Below are positions 54,269-62,986 of a stretch of 64,000 bases of DNA, in pieces. The position numbers and the translations under genes are program-made. Within the stretch, counting starts at the first letter, position 1. Each line of letters opens with the position of its first letter. Under the pieces are notes generated by a model. That model searched no databases. It had not been told where the DNA came from and worked only from the letters and a program-made list of their open reading frames with translations. The stretch is from Rubripirellula reticaptiva (GTDB taxonomy: Bacteria > Planctomycetota > Planctomycetia > Pirellulales > Pirellulaceae), in the NCBI RefSeq assembly GCF_007860175.1, contig NZ_SJPX01000005.1, forward strand, positions 558,001-622,000, written 5' to 3'.

Positions 54269-56224
54269 TCAATACGTTCGAAAAAAACGATCGGGATCAT
54301 CACAAATTGGCATGGACTTCCAGTATGTCAAAAGCAATAGCGGTGCCTTACGAAACCGCCGCAAGATTCCGATCGGTGTGATAACCCCATAATAGACGGC
54401 CCCCATCCCAGCCGTCCCGAGAATTCGGTTCCAAAGCCGAAATGCTCGCCTGGCCGCCATGAACCTTGGCTGTCGCTCGCCAGCCGAGTCTTCGACCACC
54501 GGTGGACTTGAAACCTCCTTGGATCGAACAATGAAGTTCTCGATCACCAACACGTCCATGTCGGTTTTCAAGTAGCAGCGCAGCGCATCATCGGGCGACG
54601 CCACGATCGGCTCGCCACGAACATTGAAACTGGTGTTGACCAACATCGGACAACCGGTCGCTTCAAAAAAAGAACGCAGCAATTGTTCAAACGATGGGTT
54701 GTCAATCGCGTCGACGGTTTGCACGCGAGCTGACCCGTCAACGTGAGTGACAGCAGGGATGCGAAGAATGTTTGAACGGACCGGATGCACAAACATCATG
54801 TAGGGACTGTCGGCGTGCCCGGCGCAATCAAACCAATCCTCGGCCTGATCCGCCAACACAGCGGGTGCGAAAGGGCGAAACGATTCGCGAAACTTGATCT
54901 TTTGATTGATCCGCGACTGAGTCGTCACGCCGCGAGGATCCGCCAGGATGCTGCGATTACCGAGAGCCCGAGGCCCGAACTCCATCCGCCCGGCAAAACG
55001 ACCGATGACTTTTCCCGCAGCCAACTCGGTGGCGACGACGCCCGCTATCTGATCATCGGAAACCACTTCGCACGACAAACCATGACGCTGGATCGCGGCT
55101 TCAACCACATTCGCATCAAATTCAGGTCCCAACAACGCATCACATCGTTTCAACGAGGCTGAATCGCGTTCTTTTTCGAAGACGTCGTACCACCCCAGCA
55201 GTGCCGCACCGATCGCACCACCAGCATCGCCCGAAGCCGGTTGCACCCAAACGTCATCGAACGGGCCTTCTCGCAGCAATTTGCCATTGGCGACACAGTT
55301 CAGCGCAACGCCGCCCGCCATGCACAACTTCGTTTGGCCGGTAACCTGGTGAACGTGCCGCGCCGTCTTCATCACGACTTCTTCCAGGACGACTTGGATC
55401 GACGCCGCCATGTCTTGATCAAACGGTTCAATCGGTGCATCGGGATCGCGTCGCGAGCGGCCGAACAACTGATCGAACTTTACGCTCGTCATCGTTAGAC
55501 CAACTTGATAGTCAAAATACTCAGGCGACAAACGGAACGATCCGTCATCACGAATATCAATCAGCTCGTCACGAATCAAATCGACAAAACGCGGTCGCCC
55601 ATAGGGTGCTAAACCCATCAATTTGTACTCGCCCGAATTCACTCGAAATCCAGCGTGATAAGTGAACGCCGAATACAGCAGCCCGATCGAATCAGGAAAC
55701 TCGATCTGGTGACTCAGTTCGATTGACCGGCCACGACCGACGCCCCATGTCGATGTCGCCCATTCGCCGACGCCGTCCATCGTGATGATCGCTGCTTCGT
55801 CGAACGGCGACGGGTAGAACGCGCTGGCGGCGTGGGATTGGTGGTGCTCCCAAAACCCGATGGGGCCGGTGTACCGCCGACCAAGTTGTTTGCGAATTTG
55901 TTTCCGAACATGAAGCTTTTGCTCAAGCCACGAAGGCATCGCAGTAGCAAACGACCGAAACCCGCGCGGCGCGGCATTCAGGTACGTATCAATCAACCGA
56001 TCAAACTTTGCCAGCGGCTTTTCGTAAAACGCCACCAGATCAAGATCACCGGCATCGATGCCGGCCGCGGACAAACAGTACTCGATCGACTGAATCGGGA
56101 ACGCCGGGTCGTGCTTGATTCGCGAGAACCGTTCTTCTTGGGCCGCTGCCACAACCCGACCGTCCACGACCACTGCAGCAGCAGAATCGTGAAAAAATGC
56201 GGAGATACCGAGTATCGCAGTCAT
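54269..56224 (-). CDS. Carbamoyltransferase, NodU/CmcH family
   Basis: Transfers a carbamoyl group from carbamoyl phosphate, via an adenylate, to a hydroxyl of a sugar or other product. The 651-residue protein has the N-terminal Kae1-like domain (AILGISAFFHDSAAAVVVDG, EERFSRIKHD, HHQSHAASAFYPSPF, ITMDGVGEWATSTWG, MAGGVALNCVANGKL) and the C-terminal domain (FGPRALGNRSILADPRG, LVNTSFNVRGEPIVASPDDA). ATG at 56224 (MTAILGISAFF) is preferred to a start at 56278. Context with polysaccharide genes suggests it decorates an exopolysaccharide. Confidence 0.93.
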   Translation of the reverse strand: MTAILGISAFFHDSAAAVVVDGRVVAAAQEERFSRIKHDPAFPIQSIEYCLSAAGIDAGDLDLVAFYEKPLAKFDRLIDTYLNAAPRGFRSFATAMPSWLEQKLHVRKQIRKQLGRRYTGPIGFWEHHQSHAASAFYPSPFDEAAIITMDGVGEWATSTWGVGRGRSIELSHQIEFPDSIGLLYSAFTYHAGFRVNSGEYKLMGLAPYGRPRFVDLIRDELIDIRDDGSFRLSPEYFDYQVGLTMTSVKFDQLFGRSRRDPDAPIEPFDQDMAASIQVVLEEVVMKTARHVHQVTGQTKLCMAGGVALNCVANGKLLREGPFDDVWVQPASGDAGGAIGAALLGWYDVFEKERDSASLKRCDALLGPEFDANVVEAAIQRHGLSCEVVSDDQIAGVVATELAAGKVIGRFAGRMEFGPRALGNRSILADPRGVTTQSRINQKIKFRESFRPFAPAVLADQAEDWFDCAGHADSPYMMFVHPVRSNILRIPAVTHVDGSARVQTVDAIDNPSFEQLLRSFFEATGCPMLVNTSFNVRGEPIVASPDDALRCYLKTDMDVLVIENFIVRSKEVSSPPVVEDSAGERQPRFMAARRAFRLWNRILGTAGMGAVYYGVITPIGILRRFRKAPLLLLTYWKSMPICDDPDRFFRTY

Positions 56225-56561
56225 GGATTCACCGCTGATCGACAGGTCAACAGAAAGGACAAGGTGGTTTCCCGGCATGTTTCATGGATGGCCGATCCAC
56301 GATCGGCAGACGTAATAGTTTACCGCATTTACCAAAACTCTTTGATCCGCACCGATACCGTCTTCGCCGCGATCGTTCCGATCGGGATTTTAGTTACATC
56401 GATTTCAACTGATACCGATAGCAGGAGTGGGCTATTTCCGCATCTGCGGATTAGTCCGGCTATGAACTTCGCGAAACGGCATGACGGCAAAACCACACCA
56501 GGTTCGCCGTTGCCAAAACACTCGCCCTACCCTGCTTTACTCTGTACCCAAGTAAACGACG

Positions 56562-59063
56562 ATGGCAGACGCAAACAAATCGATGGGACTGTCGCCCAAC
56601 GAACTTGACATCTCGGGAATGATCCGTCGCCGCTGGCGATTGTTGGTGTTCGGCATGGTGGTCGGTGTCGGTTTGTCGATCCTGTATTTCAAGACCGCGC
56701 CTCGGGTCTATGAATCCAGCATCGAAGTCTTGGTCGGGCAACGATCGAGCGAAATGACCAATCGCGGTACGATCAGCAGTACTTCGGGCGGCACCGAAGG
56801 CATGGGCGAAGACGAACTGGCAACGCACATGCGTTTGTTTGTTGCTCGCAAGGTCTTGACCGAAGCGATCAAACTCGGTTCCCTCGACGAACTCGACACT
56901 TTCCGCAAAGCGCGTGAAAACGACCAATCGCTTGTCGATCACATTTTAGAAAACATCGAAGTCGAGCGTGGTGGCGAAGGGGCAGCCGCCGACGCGATGG
57001 TCCTTCGCGTCTTCTATCACGCGTCCAATCCCGAAGAATCGGCCACGGTACTGGCTGCCGTTTTCCAAAGCTACAAGCGGTACATCGATTCGCAAGACCA
57101 AGACAACAGCAAGCTTGCGGTCGAGCTGATCGAAGCCGCTCGCGAGACACACGAACAGGAACTGTCCGACGCTGACGCGGCGTATCGCGACTTCGTCGCC
57201 TCGGTGCCCGTCTTGCTAGAGGGCGACAAAGTTCGCGACATCCATAAAGAACGCTTGTCCGACATGGAAACCGAACTGAACAAAGTTCGATCGTCGCTTG
57301 CCGAAAACGAATCGCGACTGCAAGTGATTTTGACAGAAGCCGAAGAACGCGGCGACGAGCTGGCTGGCGAAATGGACCAACTCGCTCTGCTTAGCGAGAA
57401 AGAAGTCGACCGCTTGAAGTTCTTTTTGGACATGACACGTGGCAGCAGCCAGTCTGAAAAGTTCCAAGCCGAGGCGCCCGTTCGCCAAGAAGTCGCCAAG
57501 GCCCAATACAACCGCCTGCTTGACTTGATCCAACGCGAAAAAGCACTCAGTGATACATTTGGCAAAGGTCACCCATTGGTCGAAGCCACTCGACAGGAAA
57601 CCGAAATCACTCGCCAATTCATCGCCGCCAACGCGCCCGAAACCAAGGCTCGCGAAACCAAGACGATGGACGCCGAAGAAATGCTGAAGACGTACGTGAT
57701 GCTGCTGCGAAACGACATCTCGGAACTTCAAAAACGTAAGACGATCCTGATGGAGGAAGCCGAACGCGAAATGTTGGCTGCGAAAGAAGTCGAAGCGTCG
57801 TTCATGGAAAGCAACTCGCTAAAAGCGAAACTCGCTCGCGCTCAGTCACGTTATGACCAAGTCATCGTACGTTTGCAAGAACTGAACTTGTCTCGATCTT
57901 ACGCCGGTTTTTCAACCGACTTGCTAGCCAGTGCCGAAGTTCCTCGCAACGCAGTCTGGCCAAAACTGCCGATCGTATTGGCAGTTGGCGTCGGCGCCGG
58001 GCTTGCACTAGGCCTCCTATTGACCTTGGCCGCCGAAACGTTCGACTCGACCTTCGGTAGCGTCACCGATCTGGAATCGACGACCAAAGCGGCCGTCATC
58101 GCGCACGTTCCGCGGCTCAACCTGCGGACCCTACGCAAGGCCGCCATCGCGGGATCGCAGCTCGATCCGTCCTTGCTGACGTACCATACGCCGAGATCCG
58201 CCGAAGCCGAAATCTTCCGCGTCGGCCGAACGTCCTTGATGATCGCCAACCGCAAAGACTCGGTCCAAACCATCATGGTCACCAGCCCGCAACCGGGCGA
58301 CGGCAAGTCGACCACAATCAGCAACTTGGCGATTTCGTTCGCCCAGGCGGGCAAACGAGTGCTGTTGATCGACGCGGACATGCGGCGTCCCGTGATCTCG
58401 AAACTGTTTGGAATTGACGACAGAAAAGGTTTGTCGGACTTCCTTGCCGGACGGGTGGAGTTTGCCGATGGTGTCGTGGAAACCGAAGTTCAGAATTTGC
58501 ATATCATGCCAAACGGCAGCAACACTTCCGAGCCAGCCGAACTGCTGGAATCACATCGCTTGATGCGGCTGTTCCAAAACGCCTGCGAGTCGTACGACTT
58601 GGTCATGATCGATGCTCCGCCCGTTTTGGCGGTTGCCGATCCAGCCATCATCGCGCCTTACGTCGACTCGGTTCTATTGACGGTTCGGGTAACCAAGAAC
58701 GGTCGCGGAACCGTCGAAGACGCCGTTCGGATTTTAAACGACATTCAAATCACGCCGGCCGCGGTAATCGTCAATGGCATCGACCGAAACGCGCTGAAAA
58801 CGTACGCCTATGGCGGTTACGGCAAAGGCAAGTACGGCGGTGGCTACATCGGTCATTATCACGCTGATTATGCCGCCAAAGAACGAAGCGACGTTCACCG
58901 CTCCGATGCAACGCGTAGTGAACCGACACCCAAAAACGGACGTCCAGCCACTTTCGCAGCGGCCAGTGCAGATTTGGGATCCAGCGTTCGACGTCAACCG
59001 GCGCCGATCACGATCCCGAGTGGCGACGCGCCACCGATGGCGGATCAATCATCCAAGTCCTAG
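56562..59063 (+). CDS. Polysaccharide co-polymerase / tyrosine autokinase (Wzc-type)
   Basis: Controls export and chain length of a capsule or exopolysaccharide. The 833-residue protein has a Wzz domain with two membrane helices (about 24-42 and 466-490), a long coiled-coil periplasmic region (about 170-440), then a BY-kinase domain with Walker A SPQPGDGKST (about 575-584), Walker A' LLIDADMRRP and Walker B VMIDAPPVL. A tyrosine cluster (YAYGGYGKGKYGGGYIGHYH) and a further polar tail of about 65 residues end it. It is the first gene of the plus-strand polysaccharide cluster. Confidence 0.95.
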   Translation: MADANKSMGLSPNELDISGMIRRRWRLLVFGMVVGVGLSILYFKTAPRVYESSIEVLVGQRSSEMTNRGTISSTSGGTEGMGEDELATHMRLFVARKVLTEAIKLGSLDELDTFRKARENDQSLVDHILENIEVERGGEGAAADAMVLRVFYHASNPEESATVLAAVFQSYKRYIDSQDQDNSKLAVELIEAARETHEQELSDADAAYRDFVASVPVLLEGDKVRDIHKERLSDMETELNKVRSSLAENESRLQVILTEAEERGDELAGEMDQLALLSEKEVDRLKFFLDMTRGSSQSEKFQAEAPVRQEVAKAQYNRLLDLIQREKALSDTFGKGHPLVEATRQETEITRQFIAANAPETKARETKTMDAEEMLKTYVMLLRNDISELQKRKTILMEEAEREMLAAKEVEASFMESNSLKAKLARAQSRYDQVIVRLQELNLSRSYAGFSTDLLASAEVPRNAVWPKLPIVLAVGVGAGLALGLLLTLAAETFDSTFGSVTDLESTTKAAVIAHVPRLNLRTLRKAAIAGSQLDPSLLTYHTPRSAEAEIFRVGRTSLMIANRKDSVQTIMVTSPQPGDGKSTTISNLAISFAQAGKRVLLIDADMRRPVISKLFGIDDRKGLSDFLAGRVEFADGVVETEVQNLHIMPNGSNTSEPAELLESHRLMRLFQNACESYDLVMIDAPPVLAVADPAIIAPYVDSVLLTVRVTKNGRGTVEDAVRILNDIQITPAAVIVNGIDRNALKTYAYGGYGKGKYGGGYIGHYHADYAAKERSDVHRSDATRSEPTPKNGRPATFAAASADLGSSVRRQPAPITIPSGDAPPMADQSSKS

Positions 59064-59184
59064 CGGTGCGCCGTGCGTAAGCAACGCAGCGTGAAGTGTC
59101 GCCGCGTCAATCACCCCAGGGGCCCGCGAAAATACGATTCGCGACCTCAATCCACCGCACAATCAAGAACAGGAAGCCATCAGC

Positions 59185-61800
59185 GTGGACAGCCGGCTGC
59201 AGCAATCGCCGAACGATGAAGTCGAACCTCGATGGATCGAATCAATCGCTGCATGGATTGGCCGTGCAACGATTTTGGTGGCGTTGGTCTACGCGATGTG
59301 GCGCTACGGCGCCGTCGAAAGTTTGGCGCTACGAGACCTGTCGATTCTTCTGATCGCCGCATCCGTGCTGGCGATGATAAAGCAGCTTGCTGGCCGACGA
59401 GCGGCCCCGATCCCGATGACGCTGTTCTTGATCGCGATCGCCTGGATCGGCTACGCGTTCGCACAATCGGTTCCCAGCCCATCATGGATTCCCAACACAA
59501 CCGGCTGGTCGCAAACGATCTTTGCAGCTGAAAATTTGCAGGTTCTGTCCGATACGATTCCGAACTACACCTCACAAGAACTGGCATCGCCACCAAGGCC
59601 CACCGCAAGCATCATTCCGAGCCATACTCAGCAAGCGATCGTTCCGTTTTTGTTGGCAACGATGATGCTGGTCACATCGGCGGTGCTGTTCGATTCCAAA
59701 CGTTCACGAGCCGCGTACTTATGGGTGCTGATGATCAATGCGGCCGCGATTTGCATTTGGGGAATCGTGCAGCGAGCAGGCGGTGACGAATACATTTTGC
59801 CGGGCGTTGTCTACGACGTCGACGGCGCGCCGTTTTCCAGCTTTATCTACAAAAACGCCGGTGCAGCCGCCATTTTACCAACGCTCGGCATGATCGCGGC
59901 GCTCGTGATATATCGTGCGGACTGCGGGCCGGATGACAACATCGGCCACCAAGCGTTCGAACGAGTCGACCTGTTTTCGACACGATTCTTGACGCTCATT
60001 TCGCTGGCGATCTTCGTGATGGTTGGTCTGGGAACATCTCTCTCGCGAGGAGCTTGGGTTGCCGGCGCTGGAGCTGCGATCGGTGTGCTGCTGATACGAG
60101 GCCGCGCCGAAGTCCATCGCACTCATGTGGTCGCATGCGTTGTCGGCTGCCTTGCGATCGCGGGCGTGATCAGCATCAGCGGCGTGCTGGGAGACGTATG
60201 GGAACGAGCCGAAGATGTCTCGATTACACGGCTCGCCAACGACCAACGGTGGAGCCACACCAGCGAAGGATGGCGAGCGGCGGTTGCAAATCTGCCCTTC
60301 GGCAGCGGCCTTGGCACGTACGGCTATGCCACACTGCCGCATCAAAAAGAAACCCATACAACGTGGTTTCGAAACGCTCACAATCAGTATCTGGAGACGC
60401 TAACCGAGATGGGGCTGGTAGGCACAACGCTTGTCATTCTGGGGATTTTGGTGACAGCGATCACGTCGATTCGAATGATCCGCAACAATCCAAGACCCCA
60501 AGGCCAGACCTGGGGAATGATCGGACTGTTTACGTTGCTTTGCTGCGTCATCCAAAGCATCTATGACTTTGTCATCGTGATTCCGTCCAACATGCTGCTT
60601 TACGCCAGCGTGATTGCAATCGGTATCGCAGTCCACAAGCAATCGATCGCAAGCACCAAGCCACGTCACTTCGGCTTTACTGGTTTTGTATCAGTTGTCG
60701 TGCTTGCTGGCTTAACGATCGCGGCCGGCGTGTGGGCCCATGCACTATCGCAACAACAAATCCGAACAGACTTGGTTCTAGCGCAAACACGATACGCCGA
60801 AACGGATGACGCACCTTCGGCACCAGAGATCACCGATGCAATTGCCAAGCTAGACCAGGCAATCCTAGAAGCCCCCATGAACGCGGACTTGTACAAGACT
60901 CGAGCCAATTGGCGACTGTGCGAATTCCGCCTTGCAGTTATTGAACTCGCTGCACAGCAAAACGTCACCATCGATTGGCAGAACTCGCGGCTGACTTCAT
61001 TGTTTGACATCGTGATCAGCAGCGAACTAGCACAACGTGATCAGGTACGAAACGATTTCTTGGCAACGCCTGAACTGAAAACGTTAGTCGGCCAGTGGAT
61101 GGGCGATGTCGACGCCTCACTGCGACGCCAACCCCTATCGCCACGCAACCACTTGGCCGCTGCCATGATGGCACCGATGACCGAACAACCAACCGCTCCG
61201 TGGATCCAATCGGCCAGTCGGTTGATCAACAATAGCGACGAGATGCTTTTCATCAACGGTTGGATGGCCGCGAAGAACGGCCAAATTGACGAAGCCATCG
61301 ATCAGTGGAAACGGTCACTGTCGATCAGTTTGCTATTTGTCGACGAAATCTACGAACGCAGCCAAGGACTGATCGGTCCGATCCAAATCGCCGAGAATTT
61401 GATTCCACCTCGTCGCACCGACCTGTTCTTGCGATTGATCAACCAATCACCCGAGGCAAGCGAGTCCGACCGAATCAAGCTGGCCGAAAAAGTGGTTGAG
61501 ATTCTCGAAGCAAAAGAAGGCGTCGACGACGGACTTCGGTTCGAAACGATCGCTCGAATCTATCAAGCCATCAAACGAAACGACGAGGCGACCGAGGCTT
61601 GGAAAACCGCGGTCTCTGCGACCGGCCGAAACCTTGAATACCGCCATCGCTACTCGCTCGCCCTGCGCGCCACCGGAAAGCTGCAACTCGCACTCGACCA
61701 AGCGTCTCTTGCCAGCGCGATCGATCCCCGTGATCCCCGGTTCCCGCCTCTTGTCGAACAACTTCGACGCGAAATCGGAGGCGGACGTTCGATCCGATAG
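59185..61800 (+). CDS. O-antigen ligase/polymerase-like membrane protein with TPR extension
   Basis: A Wzy/WaaL-type protein of 871 residues. The first half holds about ten or more transmembrane segments, with the Wzy_C-like block RGAWVAGAGAAIGVLLI and a large loop containing LPFGSGLGTYGYATLPHQ and TWFRNAHNQYLETLTEMG. After the last helix (about residue 520) a soluble helical part of about 350 residues shows TPR-like repeats (NLEYRHRYSLALRATGKLQL). GTG at 59185 is the start, with AGGAAG about 10 bases upstream. It follows the Wzc-type kinase gene. Confidence 0.9.
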   Translation: MDSRLQQSPNDEVEPRWIESIAAWIGRATILVALVYAMWRYGAVESLALRDLSILLIAASVLAMIKQLAGRRAAPIPMTLFLIAIAWIGYAFAQSVPSPSWIPNTTGWSQTIFAAENLQVLSDTIPNYTSQELASPPRPTASIIPSHTQQAIVPFLLATMMLVTSAVLFDSKRSRAAYLWVLMINAAAICIWGIVQRAGGDEYILPGVVYDVDGAPFSSFIYKNAGAAAILPTLGMIAALVIYRADCGPDDNIGHQAFERVDLFSTRFLTLISLAIFVMVGLGTSLSRGAWVAGAGAAIGVLLIRGRAEVHRTHVVACVVGCLAIAGVISISGVLGDVWERAEDVSITRLANDQRWSHTSEGWRAAVANLPFGSGLGTYGYATLPHQKETHTTWFRNAHNQYLETLTEMGLVGTTLVILGILVTAITSIRMIRNNPRPQGQTWGMIGLFTLLCCVIQSIYDFVIVIPSNMLLYASVIAIGIAVHKQSIASTKPRHFGFTGFVSVVVLAGLTIAAGVWAHALSQQQIRTDLVLAQTRYAETDDAPSAPEITDAIAKLDQAILEAPMNADLYKTRANWRLCEFRLAVIELAAQQNVTIDWQNSRLTSLFDIVISSELAQRDQVRNDFLATPELKTLVGQWMGDVDASLRRQPLSPRNHLAAAMMAPMTEQPTAPWIQSASRLINNSDEMLFINGWMAAKNGQIDEAIDQWKRSLSISLLFVDEIYERSQGLIGPIQIAENLIPPRRTDLFLRLINQSPEASESDRIKLAEKVVEILEAKEGVDDGLRFETIARIYQAIKRNDEATEAWKTAVSATGRNLEYRHRYSLALRATGKLQLALDQASLASAIDPRDPRFPPLVEQLRREIGGGRSIR

Positions 61801-61804
61801 CAAC

Positions 61805-62986
61805 ATGAAAACCGCAACTAGCAAATCACCAAACAGCCCATGCCCGCCGCCGATGTCAGCCATGAAAGTCGCCCTTGCGCACCACTGGATCACAAGCTAT
61901 CGCGGCGGCGAGAAAGTGATCGAACAGATCGCCAAACTGTTTCCAGGCAGCGACTTGTATACGTTGGTGCAAAACCCCAACATTGATGTACCGGGACTTC
62001 GCGGCACCACGGTCCACACCAGCCGCCTGAATCGGTTCCCACTCGTCCACCGCACCTATCGCCATCTGCTGCCGCTGCACCCATGGGCCATTGCGGGCAT
62101 GCGAGTTGCCGACGATGTGGACTTGCTACTCTCAAGCGATGCTTCGCTGTTCAAGGGCATCCCCAAAGCAGCCAGCACCAAACACGTTTGCTATTGCCAT
62201 TCGCCGCCACGGTATCTGTGGGAACTGGGATCGGACTACAAGCGAGCGTCGTTTGCCGCGCGAATTGCGTTGGACCGATTCGCCGGCCGATTGCGTGAAT
62301 ACGACCGCAACTCAGCCGCCAATGTTGACCACTTCATCGCCAACTCGAACTTCGTCGCCGGCCGGATTAAAAAGTACTACGATCGCGAATCAACGGTGAT
62401 CTACCCACCGGTAGCCACCCACGATTTCGTCGCCAATCAAACGCGAGGCGACTTTCATTTAGCGATTTCTGAACTGGTTTCCTACAAACGCATCGACATC
62501 GCAGTCGACGCTTACAACAAGCTCGGCAAACGCCTGATTGTGATCGGCGATGGACCGGAACGCAAAGCACTGCAGGCGGCTGCAAAATCCAACATCGAAT
62601 TTCTCGGGCGACAGCCGTTTAGTGTCCTGAAAGAGCACTTCGAAACTTGCCAAGCGTTCGTGTTTCCGGGGATCGAAGACTTCGGAATCACCCCCGTCGA
62701 GGCCCAAGCCGCAGGCGCCCCCGTGATCGCACTGCGAGCTGGCGGAGCGCTCGAGACCGTCGTCGAAAACGAAACAGGAGTCTTCTTCGACGATCAATCT
62801 GCCGAGTCCCTGATCGACGCCGTTGAGCGTTTCGCATCCGAAGCGTTCACCCCAGAATCGTGCGTGCGAAACGCTGTTCGATTTTCGACCGATCAATTCC
62901 GCGACAAGTACATCGCGTTTCTCGATGACATGCAAGGAAGAAAAGTTCTCACCCGCGATGATCCCGCGCGGGAGGATTCAGAATGA
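61805..62986 (+). CDS. Glycosyltransferase family 4
   Basis: A GT4-family transferase of 393 residues (GT-B fold). It has the N-terminal acceptor domain (VALAHHWITSYRGGEKVIEQ, HVCYCHSPPRYLWELG) and the C-terminal nucleotide-sugar domain (LAISELVSYKRIDIAVDAYN, LIVIGDGPERKAL, FGITPVEAQAAGAPVIALRA). Sequence resembles WbaZ-type mannosyltransferases, but the sugar is not predictable. The ATG at 61805 follows the previous stop by 4 bases; later Met codons at 61853 and 61862 are also possible. It overlaps the next gene start by ATGA. Confidence 0.92.
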   Translation: MKTATSKSPNSPCPPPMSAMKVALAHHWITSYRGGEKVIEQIAKLFPGSDLYTLVQNPNIDVPGLRGTTVHTSRLNRFPLVHRTYRHLLPLHPWAIAGMRVADDVDLLLSSDASLFKGIPKAASTKHVCYCHSPPRYLWELGSDYKRASFAARIALDRFAGRLREYDRNSAANVDHFIANSNFVAGRIKKYYDRESTVIYPPVATHDFVANQTRGDFHLAISELVSYKRIDIAVDAYNKLGKRLIVIGDGPERKALQAAAKSNIEFLGRQPFSVLKEHFETCQAFVFPGIEDFGITPVEAQAAGAPVIALRAGGALETVVENETGVFFDDQSAESLIDAVERFASEAFTPESCVRNAVRFSTDQFRDKYIAFLDDMQGRKVLTRDDPAREDSE

